Source: an uncultured Verrucomicrobiota bacterium (GTDB taxonomy: Bacteria; Verrucomicrobiota; Verrucomicrobiia; Verrucomicrobiales; Verrucomicrobiaceae). Taken from it: DNA of 54,587 nucleotides. The stretch covers positions 1-54,587 of the forward strand of contig CAINGK010000194.1 of the NCBI GenBank assembly GCA_903848465.1. Reading direction: 5' to 3'. Of this stretch, positions 10,438 through 19,407 are shown one piece after another. Under the pieces are notes generated by a model. It worked only from the letters and a program-made list of their open reading frames with translations. It was not told where the DNA came from and did not search any database. Position 1 is the stretch's first letter. Each line of letters begins with the position of its first letter. A program made the position numbers and the translations under genes.

Positions 10438-11658
10438 TTATTGCCCGAGAAAAACAAAGTCGGGCAGCTCCCCGCCGCGCACCAGCGCATAGTTCACTTC
10501 GCGCATTTGGTTGGCCACACGGGGCCAGTTAAACTTTGTTTCAACCAGAGATCGACCGCGCGCGCCCATGTCCTGCCGTTCAGCAGCGGAGAACTTCACC
10601 AGTTGTTTCAGACTGTCACAGATGAATGCTGCATTCGTCTCAATGCGGAGGGCCGCCTGCGCTTCGAAGCCTTCGGGAAGATTGCACATGGAGGTCATGA
10701 TGACAGGCTTTCCATAGGCCCAGGCCTCCAGCACCACCATCGGCAAGCCTTCACTGTAAGAGGGCAGTGCGAATGCTTCACAGGCACGGTAGAGTCTTTC
10801 TTTGTTCATTCCAAAAACCGGCCCGGTAAAAACTAGTGGTGGCGGATGCTCCAGGCCCGTCTGCAGACGAGTTTCAGATTCGGGGAGTTCTTGAAGATCA
10901 GTCCATGCCAGCCCCGCCTTGGAAGCCTGCCGCTTCAGCGCAGCTTCATGACCTCCCTGGTCCCAGCCAGCGATCACCAGCGTCCAATCTGCAAACAAGG
11001 CCTCCTGTTGCTTTTGCGCCCAGGCCTGAATCAGGAGATTGATGCCTTTTTTCGGATGCAGCCGGCCCAAGTACAGCAACAGCTTGCGGCCAGGGCGGAT
11101 CGCGCCAGCGTCGTCTTTGGCAGGTCCCGGCAGATCAATAGCATTGGGAATCACGCAGACGGGATTCTTCAGACCTAGAGCGCGTATAGACTCCATTTCT
11201 GAAACGCACAGTGCGCGAATGCAGGACGCCTCCTTCAGATTGCGGCGTTCATAAAGCATGCGAGCCAGAAATTTTTTCCACGAGTTGTGTTTCAGCGCCC
11301 ACGGATCTAGCATGCCATGGGGGTGAATGATAACAGGATTCCCAGTTCGTCGCCGCCAATTCATCGCTGCCTGCGTGGAATAGGTCCAGAGGCCGTGGCA
11401 ATGCACAATGTCCGGGTCGTACAGCTCAAGAGCACTATCCAGTGTCGGGGCATAGCCAAACTTTCGCGGTCCCCGGCACTGTGCCAGATAGATCTCGAAC
11501 TCAGCCCAGATGTCTTCATGCGAATATTCATCCACGACCGTAAAAAAGCGCATATCATCTCCCTGCTGTTGCATGGTGCCCATCAGCCCTCTCACGCTCG
11601 AGCTGAGACCTCCGGCATTGCGGGAGATGGTATCAATCACACAGGCGATGCGTTTCAT
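10438..11658 (-). CDS. Glycosyltransferase family 4
   Basis: A 406-residue retaining GT-B enzyme. It begins MKRIACVIDTISRNAGGLSS, the glycine-rich acceptor loop; VHCHGLWTYSTQAAM contains the expected H of the N-domain. The donor domain has LLLYLGRLHPKKGINLLIQA and the EX7E motif in SEGLPMVVLEAWAYGKPVI. The reading frame extends 39 codons further upstream, but the ATG at 11658 overlaps the previous gene's stop by one base (TGATG) and fits the family N-terminus. It acts at the cytoplasmic membrane on the lipid-linked glycan; the donor sugar is unknown. Confidence 0.9.
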   Translation of the reverse strand: MKRIACVIDTISRNAGGLSSSVRGLMGTMQQQGDDMRFFTVVDEYSHEDIWAEFEIYLAQCRGPRKFGYAPTLDSALELYDPDIVHCHGLWTYSTQAAMNWRRRTGNPVIIHPHGMLDPWALKHNSWKKFLARMLYERRNLKEASCIRALCVSEMESIRALGLKNPVCVIPNAIDLPGPAKDDAGAIRPGRKLLLYLGRLHPKKGINLLIQAWAQKQQEALFADWTLVIAGWDQGGHEAALKRQASKAGLAWTDLQELPESETRLQTGLEHPPPLVFTGPVFGMNKERLYRACEAFALPSYSEGLPMVVLEAWAYGKPVIMTSMCNLPEGFEAQAALRIETNAAFICDSLKQLVKFSAAERQDMGARGRSLVETKFNWPRVANQMREVNYALVRGGELPDFVFLGQ

Positions 11659-12821
11659 CAGCGGGAAAGCAGATGGACTAGGGCAGAGTCCAGCCAGGAG
11701 GGTTTGAGGGGCTTTGTGGACAGGGCTAGGCGTGCGGCTTGAAACAACCCATCGCCAAAGCGCTGCGGCCCCCACTCTGCGATGATGGCAGTGCCCGCTG
11801 CCCCCATCTGGCGCACCGCCTCACTAGACAGGCTTGTGAGGCGCGTCATGGCCGCAGAGATCGATTTCAAATCATACGAATCGAAAACAAACCCATTGAT
11901 TCCTTCCTTGACCAGATCCGAAACGCAGCCGCAACGGCTGGAGACAAGCACCGGCAGGCCGCTCGCCATCGCTTCATTGACCACCAGCCCCCACTGCTCA
12001 GTGGTGCTGGCGTGAATGAATGCCGATGAGCGAGCATAATACCCTGGCAGTTCATCATACTGCTTGAAACCTGGAAGTTCCACCGCATCCGACAACTGTA
12101 GTTCCTTGACCAAGTCCTCGATGGGTGGCCGCAATTCACCATCCCCCAGCAGGACGAGACGCCACGGCTCCCTCCCCTGCCCTTTTGCCTCCACGCGGTA
12201 GTCCGCGTAGGCACGGAGTAGCCGGAACAGATTCTTTTTTTCAATGAACCGCGCACTGGCCAAAAAATGAGGACGAGCCGATGCCTCCGACGTGCCCACC
12301 TCTTTTCGGCGGAAGTGATCGTTGTCGATCACATCATAGCCCAGGAAAACGCGTGAGCGGGGCATCCCGAGGTCCTCCAGGTAGTCAGCATGTGAGGAGC
12401 CCCCTGCCAGGGCGGCGGCAAAGTGGCGCAGCAAGCGGCGCTTCAGCCATTCCTTCCAAGGTTTCCGTGACTCGTCGTGCCGTGAGCTCTCCGTCATCAA
12501 TACCGCAGGAACACCATGCGCCCGGCACCATTGCAGAGCCACAAGTGCCCCGCGGCTGCTCCAACCAGGAATGGCCACCACATCCGGCCCGAAAGCGGCA
12601 AGAGCAGATTCCAGTTTTTCACGGAATTGCGCTGTAGTCAGACACACTCCGTCCTCAGCCAAAGTGGTCAACCTGACACCACTGTGTTCTGCTACTTCCC
12701 AGGCATAGTCACGGCTCCGCCCATGGAACTGGACACCCAAAGTTTCCACAGAACTTGCCACCCCACGCAAACGCGCCAGGTGGTAAGGTCCAAAATGATC
12801 AAATAGCAGCGCCAGTTTCAT
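11658..12821 (-). CDS. Glycosyltransferase family 4
   Basis: A 387-residue GT-B enzyme. The N-domain starts MKLALLFDHFGPYHLARLRG and includes VVAIPGWSSRGALVAL and VLMTESSRHDE. The C-domain has FLASARFIEKKNLFRLLRA, VLLGDGELRP and the EX7E motif in STTEQWGLVVNEAMASGLPV. Its N-terminal region (FGPYHLARL) matches a subgroup of GT4 enzymes frequent in Verrucomicrobiota capsule loci. Coupled to the next glycosyltransferase by a one-base TGATG overlap. Substrates unknown. Confidence 0.9.
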   Translation of the reverse strand: MKLALLFDHFGPYHLARLRGVASSVETLGVQFHGRSRDYAWEVAEHSGVRLTTLAEDGVCLTTAQFREKLESALAAFGPDVVAIPGWSSRGALVALQWCRAHGVPAVLMTESSRHDESRKPWKEWLKRRLLRHFAAALAGGSSHADYLEDLGMPRSRVFLGYDVIDNDHFRRKEVGTSEASARPHFLASARFIEKKNLFRLLRAYADYRVEAKGQGREPWRLVLLGDGELRPPIEDLVKELQLSDAVELPGFKQYDELPGYYARSSAFIHASTTEQWGLVVNEAMASGLPVLVSSRCGCVSDLVKEGINGFVFDSYDLKSISAAMTRLTSLSSEAVRQMGAAGTAIIAEWGPQRFGDGLFQAARLALSTKPLKPSWLDSALVHLLSR

Positions 12822-12850
12822 TGCTGTTTGCAGACATCACTCAGCCCTAA

Positions 12851-14161
12851 TTAGGGCCTCCGCCCCCTCCCCATGGGGCGGGCAACATACCGTCCCCGGG
12901 CTGGCTGGACTTTCGGCTGTGGAACAGCGGAATACCAGAACCCGATTGACAGGAAAATCAATTGATAGACCATCCCTGGAAAGAAATCGACGGTCTGATG
13001 TGTCACCGTACGCATCCCGGAACTGCAGATCATGATGTAAAACAACTGGGCGAACAACGCCTGAGAGTGCAGAGCCGCAGTCCAAACCGTGCGGTACACC
13101 ATGGCAAGAAAAAAGAAGAACAGACAGCCCAGCCAGCCAAATTCCTCGAAGCTGTCCGCCATGCCCGTATTGGTGCTTCCAGGGGAAATTTCAAATTTCA
13201 GACGTTGATCGCCTCGATAGATTTGTTGCACACTTCCCCCACCCATCATCAGCCCGTTCTTCACATTCATACCCACGATTTGAGCCGGGACAAAACGAAA
13301 CACCATTTGATTCCAGTAGGCAGCGCCCCAGTTGTGGTGATGTGACAACTGCGCCGATTCAATAATGGCGGCAGCATTGCGCAGTTCCAGAACAGACTCT
13401 TGCTTAACAAAAGTATTGAAAATATTGAAAAGATCGAGTTTCGTCACTTGGTCCGCCTTGCCTTCTTGCACTAAACCGCGATAGGCACCAGTGGCGGGAA
13501 TGGCCAGCATGGCAAACAACAGCGCCCCAAACACCGCCAGTCGTGGCAGCGGTTTGCCAGTGGTAAAATAGCGCGTCAGCGCCAGCGTCAGACCAAAGAC
13601 CACCGCCGCTTCTCGCCGTCCAGCATAAATGGCGACTCCTGGGATCACGGTACCCAGGGCCACTGCCAGTCCACGAATTAAGCTAGGTTTCTGTCGGAAT
13701 AGCAGCAGACAGACGGCAAAACCAGCAGGTGCCAGGCCGACAAAGAAAAGATAGATAACCACAATCCCGGTCAATCCACCGAGGCTGGCAAACCGCGTCT
13801 CTTCAGTCGGTATCATCAGATAGGAAAGGGTGCCAACCAGGATCATGCCAACGCCAAAGTGAAACAAGCGGCCGGGGTCCAGCGGGCGGGTCAAAAATTG
13901 AAATCCTCTCGAATATATCGGTGCCTGGTACCCCAAAATGCCGGCCCCGAGACAAAGACAGGTCATCAACAGCACATCCTCGACGCTGCTGGCGCGAACC
14001 CCCCCTGGAAACAACATCAACGAATAAGCCTGTGGCAGAATGAACACAGCAAACACCCCGGCCATGAAATAGGGATATTCAAAAATAAGTGCAGGTTTCC
14101 ATGCCACACGTGAAAGTGTCACTACCAGAATAAGAATGAAAAGAGTGAAGTAGAACCCCAT
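12851..14161 (-). CDS. Polytopic membrane protein, probable polysaccharide polymerase (Wzy-like)
   Basis: A 436-residue protein with about 10-12 predicted membrane helices (for example FYFTLFILILVVTLSRVAW, GIVVIYLFFVGLAPAGFAV, LGCLFFFFLAMVYRTVWTA). A large periplasmic-type loop lies between roughly 245 and 330 (LSHHHNWGAAYWNQMVFRFV; GSTNTGMADSFEEFGWLG). The loop between late helices, the Arg residues in YAGRREAAVV and YRGLVQEG, and the position among glycosyltransferases are features of Wzy-type O-antigen or exopolysaccharide polymerases. These diverge too much for firm recognition by eye, so the call rests on topology and context. Together with the flippase at 32773-34332 it would make a Wzx/Wzy pathway. 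Confidence 0.72.
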   Translation of the reverse strand: MGFYFTLFILILVVTLSRVAWKPALIFEYPYFMAGVFAVFILPQAYSLMLFPGGVRASSVEDVLLMTCLCLGAGILGYQAPIYSRGFQFLTRPLDPGRLFHFGVGMILVGTLSYLMIPTEETRFASLGGLTGIVVIYLFFVGLAPAGFAVCLLLFRQKPSLIRGLAVALGTVIPGVAIYAGRREAAVVFGLTLALTRYFTTGKPLPRLAVFGALLFAMLAIPATGAYRGLVQEGKADQVTKLDLFNIFNTFVKQESVLELRNAAAIIESAQLSHHHNWGAAYWNQMVFRFVPAQIVGMNVKNGLMMGGGSVQQIYRGDQRLKFEISPGSTNTGMADSFEEFGWLGCLFFFFLAMVYRTVWTAALHSQALFAQLFYIMICSSGMRTVTHQTVDFFPGMVYQLIFLSIGFWYSAVPQPKVQPARGRYVARPMGRGRRP

Positions 14162-14265
14162 AAAAGATCAAAACGATTGTTCGAGATAAGCGTCACACCA
14201 CCTTGTGCGAAATTGAATGTTCAAATTGGCTACCGGACCGCTGTCATGTCTGCAATAGACCCGAC

Positions 14266-15345
14266 TCATAGCCATTCTTGATAAATATTGACAGTGCCAA
14301 CGGCCACATTTTTCCACGAGTAGTTGTTTCGCACTCTTTCAAGGATGTCTGCCGGAAGATGATCTTGCCGCCGATTGATCACCTGCACCAGTTCACCCAC
14401 CTCTGTATCCCCAACGACACGCGCTGCTAGCTCGACAAGCAGCTCCCGCCCACCTCCTACGCATTCAAACGCAAAGATGGGCAGGTCGCTCGCCGCCGCT
14501 TCCAACAAGACCAGACCAAACGGTTCTACTTTGGAAGTGAATAAAAAGCTGTCAGCCATGCCAAACAGCTCCGCAGGATCAGGCACCTTGCCTAGAATCA
14601 AGGGGCGGCGTTCGAGCGGAAGCTGTTGCAGCTCTGCTTGCAGCCATGCTGCATCTGAACCGCCGCCGGCGATCACCAGCAGCACTTCCGCAGACAGCCC
14701 CTGCGCCGTCGCCACTAGCCGGTCCAGGCCCTTGGTCTGACGATCCAGCCGACCTGCCCAGAGCAGCAGGTGGCGGTCTGGGCCTATGCCCAAGGCATGG
14801 CGCAGTTGCGAGCGCACTTCGGGGGGGCGCGGATAAAAACGTTCGCAGTCCACACCATTGGGCACCCATCGTATCTTAGACTCGGGAAAACCGGTTTTCA
14901 CCCAACTGGCAGCCACCCAAGGAGAGATGGCGATCAAACAATCCGTGCCGACCATCGTCAGGCGATGCGTCCAGAACGACGATGACCATAAACCACCTGA
15001 GGGGCAGCCTAGATGCCCATGCGTGATCCGCACGCCCTTCCATCCCAGCAGGGCCAGCCGGGGCCATAGCAAACCATCGTGGTGGTGAATGATGTCCGGC
15101 TGCAGACGGTTGATGACACCACGCAGTTTCAGCAGACCTCGGCTCCATCGGCTCAGCCTGGAAACACCACAAGTGATCTCATAATCCGCTGCCCGCACTC
15201 CTTGCACGGCGGGGTCATCAGGATATAAGCACACCAACCAAGCCTCCACCCCAAGGTCACGCTGGGCTTTCACCAGTGCCCGGGCAACCGTTAGAGAGCC
15301 GCCGACATTGGGATCAGCACTCTGGCAGAGATGCACCACTTTCAT
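14266..15345 (-). CDS. Glycosyltransferase family 4
   Basis: A 359-residue GT-B enzyme. It starts MKVVHLCQSADPNVGGSLTV, with IIHHHDGLLWPRLALLGWKG in the N-domain and ITHGHLGCPSGGLWS near the active site. The C-domain shows WVPNGVDCERFYPRP, LLLWAGRLDRQTKGLDRLVA and EX7E in KVEPFGLVLLEAAASDLPIF. A slightly longer frame begins at 15354, but the ATG at 15345 overlaps the upstream stop by one base (TGATG), which is the coupling seen elsewhere in this locus. Donor and acceptor unknown. Confidence 0.9.
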   Translation of the reverse strand: MKVVHLCQSADPNVGGSLTVARALVKAQRDLGVEAWLVCLYPDDPAVQGVRAADYEITCGVSRLSRWSRGLLKLRGVINRLQPDIIHHHDGLLWPRLALLGWKGVRITHGHLGCPSGGLWSSSFWTHRLTMVGTDCLIAISPWVAASWVKTGFPESKIRWVPNGVDCERFYPRPPEVRSQLRHALGIGPDRHLLLWAGRLDRQTKGLDRLVATAQGLSAEVLLVIAGGGSDAAWLQAELQQLPLERRPLILGKVPDPAELFGMADSFLFTSKVEPFGLVLLEAAASDLPIFAFECVGGGRELLVELAARVVGDTEVGELVQVINRRQDHLPADILERVRNNYSWKNVAVGTVNIYQEWL

Positions 15346-16463
15346 CACAGGCATTCTTTCATCTTCCGCAGTATGAACTCAGCACGAGATGACCAAAGAT
15401 GGTGCTCGGCCTGCTTCTTTTGCTGGGCAGCCAAATCGGGCTTAATTCCGGCCTTGCAGCATTCGACGATGACGTCCAGCATGGCGTCGTGGTCGGCCCC
15501 CATACTGACATAGTCTGGGTAGTCTGCTATCTGCCCACAGAACGAAGATGCCACGATAGGTCGGCCTGAGGCCAGATGATCGTAAAAGCGCATGGGGGAG
15601 CATGCCCGGTTCAGCGGCGTGTCTCGATAGGGAATCAAGGCCACGTCAAGCATCTGCATCCAGACCGGTAGTTCTGCGTGAGGACGCTGCCCCACAAAAA
15701 AACAGCGCGGATTTCTCTGGAGGATTTGTAGCGCCTCAGACCGGCAAGCAGGATCCACACCTCCGACCATCACCACGCAGCCTACCTCCGGGAGAGTTGT
15801 GCAGCGAAGGATGAGTTCAAAGTCCAGGCGGTCATTGATCCCGCCAACGACTCCGACCACAGGACCGTGGAGTTGCGGGAATTCATGAAGCAACGCCTCC
15901 TTTTGTTCCAGGGTAACGGGGGTCAGAAAACGCTCCTCTGTGGCATTGGGGGACAGGCTCACGCGATCTGCCTGCACGCCGTAATCCCGCACCGCCCGGT
16001 CGGCCAGAGCCTGCGAAACGAAAAACGAATGCCGCACCGCTTTGACCAGTTCCGCCTCCTGACGCACGATGGCATCCCCTCCCCAGGCGGCATATTGAGC
16101 GTAGTCATCCGAGCAGTAGTAGAAGCAGGGGACCTGCTGGGAGGCGCGTCGCACCAGATCCAGGTAATGCGGGGATGTCACCACCAGCGCACTTAGGCTG
16201 CGGTTCAGAACCCGTGCCGCCGACTGGGATTTTTGCCAGAGACGCCAGGCAGTAAATCTCGTCCACTTCGAAGCCCAACCAGGCGGCAGCGTGATGCTGC
16301 ATTCCGAATAAGTCCCCTGAGTCGAAAGCCGCCCCCACAGGTCATTCCTGCGCCAGGCCGACCGCAAATCTCCTGGTGCCAGCCCCAGCACCGGGGTTAA
16401 GTGTGCCAAAGCTTCAAACGGCTTTTTGCGCCAAAGCGTGTTAATGTCAGCAACGGCAATCAA
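15345..16463 (-). CDS. Glycosyltransferase, GT-B fold, TuaH-like
   Basis: A 372-residue protein with the pattern of TuaH-like teichuronic-acid transferases and related group-1 enzymes. The N-domain contains ALVVTSPHYLDLVRRA and FYYCSDDYAQYA; the SDDY after a Y-C pair is characteristic. The donor domain shows SPNATEERFLTPV, GPVVGVVGGINDRLDFELIL, VVMVGGVD and DVALIPYRDTPLNRACSPMR, with FYDHLASGRPIVAS in place of a classical EX7E. It would extend the lipid-linked oligosaccharide. Eight bases separate it from the methyltransferase upstream. Confidence 0.82.
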   Translation of the reverse strand: MIAVADINTLWRKKPFEALAHLTPVLGLAPGDLRSAWRRNDLWGRLSTQGTYSECSITLPPGWASKWTRFTAWRLWQKSQSAARVLNRSLSALVVTSPHYLDLVRRASQQVPCFYYCSDDYAQYAAWGGDAIVRQEAELVKAVRHSFFVSQALADRAVRDYGVQADRVSLSPNATEERFLTPVTLEQKEALLHEFPQLHGPVVGVVGGINDRLDFELILRCTTLPEVGCVVMVGGVDPACRSEALQILQRNPRCFFVGQRPHAELPVWMQMLDVALIPYRDTPLNRACSPMRFYDHLASGRPIVASSFCGQIADYPDYVSMGADHDAMLDVIVECCKAGIKPDLAAQQKKQAEHHLWSSRAEFILRKMKECL

Positions 16464-16471
16464 AGCATCAT

Positions 16472-17167
16472 TTAAAGCGCTTTCCTCAGTATCACCGTCC
16501 CCTCCACGTGGGAGTAAAGTTCAAATCCGAGTGATGTATCAGACAAAAGATCCCATACCGCGCATTGCACGCCAGCAAAGTTAATAGCATCAGTGTCATG
16601 AAAAGCGATCATTCCGCCAGGACTCAGTCTGCCTCCCCAAACAAATCCATCGAAATAAGCGTTCACATAATCATGAACGGCATCAATAAAAACAAACGAC
16701 ACCCCGGCTCCGTCGAGTTGATCAACTGCCAAACCTGAAGTCATACGCAGGTGAGTCACGTTGGGCAGACGCCCCACGCGCTGCTTCATCAGTTCTAAGT
16801 CATTTTCACTTCCTCCATATCCCGTATAGGGATCAACCGCGATGTAACTGCGTTGGGTATTTGTTGCGAGGATGGCCGTGGTAACTCCACGATAGACCCC
16901 CACTTCAGCAACGACTCCTAACACCGTCTCAGTTGCATGCAATGCCTGCAATATCGCCCTCATTTGAGGGGGCGTAACGGCAGTATCCGAACTTGGGTAG
17001 TCAGGCACCTGTATCCCATCAGAAACAGGGGCGGCCAAAGGTATCGCACATTTCAAGAAACGACACTTTGAGGAGTACTCCATCCACCTTGCCTTTAAGG
17101 TGAACCAGAGCCTCCCAGGATTCGTTTTGCTGAACTGCTTGTGGTAAAATGGATCTTGTAAATTCAT
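16472..17167 (-). CDS. Class I SAM-dependent methyltransferase (Methyltransf_24 type)
   Basis: A 231-residue protein, probable glycan O-methyltransferase. Motif I is VVAEVGVYRGVTTAILA, followed by YIAVDPYTGYGGSENDLE (acidic loop binding the SAM ribose) and FVFIDAVHDYVNAYFDG with GGMIAFHDTD, which is the Methyltransf_24 signature FIDG-x-H-x-Y with its conserved His-Asp pair. The frame could start at 17215, but MNLQDPFYHKQ at 17167 seems the better start. No clear Shine-Dalgarno is present for either. The target sugar is unknown. Confidence 0.8.
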   Translation of the reverse strand: MNLQDPFYHKQFSKTNPGRLWFTLKARWMEYSSKCRFLKCAIPLAAPVSDGIQVPDYPSSDTAVTPPQMRAILQALHATETVLGVVAEVGVYRGVTTAILATNTQRSYIAVDPYTGYGGSENDLELMKQRVGRLPNVTHLRMTSGLAVDQLDGAGVSFVFIDAVHDYVNAYFDGFVWGGRLSPGGMIAFHDTDAINFAGVQCAVWDLLSDTSLGFELYSHVEGTVILRKAL

Positions 17168-17315
17168 AAATTTTAAGCATCTCGCATCAATCATCGGCAC
17201 CAACATTGCACACAACTTTCCGCAGCTTCATGAAGACATTCAAATCGCAATTCTGGACATCAAACTTCCGAGTTTGATTATCGTTCCGGCGGACCACGAG
17301 CCTTCACTTAGCAAG

Positions 17316-18050
17316 TCATGCATCTTGAGGTTTTCTCGCCTCCCAATATTGTGAACATTCGTGAGGTGCGAATTCAAAGCGAAGAGGGTGTGTATCAAAG
17401 TGACCAAACTTGGAGTTTGGATCACGATAAGATGACGATTCGACATGTTCATAGCCTACCCTCTGAAGCATATTCTGCAATTCCAGCTCGGAGTAGATGT
17501 GGCGATGCCCGTGCAGATAAAAAATCTCATTAATGGGAGTTGTGTCAACTAGGCTGGATTGCGCCGCCTTTATGAAATAGTCCAAACTTGGAGTGGTAAT
17601 GCGAAGATACCCCTTGGGCCTTAGGATTCTCAAAACCTCTCGAAGCAGAGCCTCACCTTCCTGCTTGGTAACATGTTCGATAACTTCCTCCAAATAGACA
17701 ACGTCCGTTGAATGATCAGGAAACGCCAGTGGAGCTGTCACATCAGACCATACGTCACTTCTTGGATCCACATCGGCCGTAAGCCAGCGCTCATGGAGAA
17801 CAGATCCACCACCCAAATTGACGATATGCGGACCAGGCGCAGCAAGCCAATTTCGGAGATATTTTTTCGTAATCCAGGGGCCCACACATTTCCAAAATGG
17901 AAACGAATGTCTGCCAGCATAACTCAGGATAGCGTGCATAAAACCATACCGTTTTCGATAGTGATTGAAGCGAGCGAGCAACCCGGAAGGCGGCAGGACT
18001 CGCCCATCCAAAGGGTCATTTTGTGCAGTGCTGGAAGACATGGAGTTCAT
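17316..18050 (-). CDS. SAM-dependent methyltransferase (Methyltransf_11 type)
   Basis: A 244-residue protein. After a basic N-terminal segment, HIVNLGGGSVLHERWLTADV forms motif I with the acidic end of strand 2 at DVDPRSDVW. Then DVVYLEEVIEHVTKQEGEAL and VLRILRPKGYLRITTPSLDY give motifs II and III of small-molecule or sugar methyltransferases. The LHGHRHIYSELELQNMLQRV segment near the C-terminus is usual in methyltransferases linked to glycosyltransferase clusters. It probably methylates a sugar residue in the repeat unit. Its base composition is lower in GC than the rmlAB end of the locus. Confidence 0.8.
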   Translation of the reverse strand: MNSMSSSTAQNDPLDGRVLPPSGLLARFNHYRKRYGFMHAILSYAGRHSFPFWKCVGPWITKKYLRNWLAAPGPHIVNLGGGSVLHERWLTADVDPRSDVWSDVTAPLAFPDHSTDVVYLEEVIEHVTKQEGEALLREVLRILRPKGYLRITTPSLDYFIKAAQSSLVDTTPINEIFYLHGHRHIYSELELQNMLQRVGYEHVESSSYRDPNSKFGHFDTHPLRFEFAPHECSQYWEARKPQDA

Positions 18051-18113
18051 TGATAAAATAAAATAATGCAGAAGGTTTGGTGCGTAGTTTTTGTGATATC
18101 TGGCTTCGTCTTT

Positions 18114-19361
18114 TTATAGACTAATCTCCTTTAACGCCTTAATTAGCCTCCCACCGTAGCGCTCCCAAGTGTAGTCGGAAGCACGCAAACGTGCAGCGGC
18201 GGCCATTCGACTCCTAAGTTCGCGGTTTTCGATAACCCGCTCCAGCGCATCGGCCAGTGCCAAGGGATCGCGTTCCGGAACAATCCATCCTTCAATGCCA
18301 TCTCGTGCCACGGAGCCTGCAGCCGCAGTGGTTACTAGTGGCACGCCTGCTGCTAACGCTTCGTAGGTGACTTCGGCGGAGCCTTCCGCCAGCGTCGGCA
18401 GCGTGAACACATCTGCCTGCTGGAACTCCTCGTGAATCCGATCTCGTGGCACACGGCCCAAAAAGTTGAGATGTCGGCAGACAGGCTGGTTTCTCACGTC
18501 ATCCTCCACGTGGCCAGCTACGCGAAATTCATACTTCCTGCCTCTTTTGATGAGTTCCTCGGCAGCCATAGCGAGGTAATGGATTCCTTTCCTCAGATCT
18601 GCCGTTCCAACAAAGAGTATCCGGCCAGGTTGAGTTTGGGGTTCCAACTCTAACCATGCGGGATTCATGCCATACGGAACGACAAAGGTTGCATTCCTAG
18701 GAATTTTCCAAACCTCCACCAAATCGTCGGCGACCGCCTGGGATGGGCAGATGTAAAAATCAGCCCAGCCGACAGGTGCCCCATCAAAATGAAATTCCCG
18801 CAGGACAGCGTCCCAGTCTGGCGGCACAGTATCCCAGCCCGGAAAGCTGAGGCGCTCCTCAGCCAACAATCGGTTGGTGCTCACTAAAATGTAGATTTCC
18901 GAAACCACCTTTAGTCCTTGCTCACGCGCGGCCTTCATAAGAGGAGTAAACTCACTGAGCATTACATAGAGATGCGTGGCTTGGCCAAAACCCATGGCCG
19001 CAGCGGCTTTCCCCAACGCGTGGTGACGCATGACGTCAATGCGAAACTGGTCCGTCGGATTCTTGGGAGTCCACAAGCTTCGGAAGAACCACTCCAGATT
19101 AGGCCGGGCCATTGTCATAGTGTCCTGGCAGACTAACTCAGGAACACGGCGACCTGCCAGTCGGCGTAATTTGCCCCCCACCCACGGTAGCATAACGCCA
19201 AGGAGCAACCACTTGCCCCAGCCCACATTGCCACAAACATCGGTGTAAAAGCGTTCCAGCATACCCGCCTGCTTGAGAATCAGGGGGACAGCATAACCAC
19301 GGCGTGCTCCCGTCTGAGCGACAACAAAACGCGGCGTGCGGGGAGGTGCAGAATGGGTCAT
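18114..19361 (-). CDS. Glycosyltransferase family 4
   Basis: A 415-residue GT-B enzyme. The N-domain has VVAQTGARRGYAVPLILKQA and FYTDVCGNVGWGKW; the same block occurs in the glycosyltransferase at 26156-27382, so the two are paralogues. The C-domain contains FVVPYGMNPAWL, RILFVGTADLRKGIHYLAMA and EX7E in LAEGSAEVTYEALAAGVPLV. The reading frame begins at 19436, but the ATG at 19361 has GGAGAA 7 bases upstream, one of the few good Shine-Dalgarno sequences here, and matches the domain start. Substrates unknown. Confidence 0.9.
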   Translation of the reverse strand: MTHSAPPRTPRFVVAQTGARRGYAVPLILKQAGMLERFYTDVCGNVGWGKWLLLGVMLPWVGGKLRRLAGRRVPELVCQDTMTMARPNLEWFFRSLWTPKNPTDQFRIDVMRHHALGKAAAAMGFGQATHLYVMLSEFTPLMKAAREQGLKVVSEIYILVSTNRLLAEERLSFPGWDTVPPDWDAVLREFHFDGAPVGWADFYICPSQAVADDLVEVWKIPRNATFVVPYGMNPAWLELEPQTQPGRILFVGTADLRKGIHYLAMAAEELIKRGRKYEFRVAGHVEDDVRNQPVCRHLNFLGRVPRDRIHEEFQQADVFTLPTLAEGSAEVTYEALAAGVPLVTTAAAGSVARDGIEGWIVPERDPLALADALERVIENRELRSRMAAAARLRASDYTWERYGGRLIKALKEISL

Positions 19362-19407
19362 AAGGGTTCTCCGAAGCCGAGACAAGGCATCCAGCAACAA
19401 GCAGGTT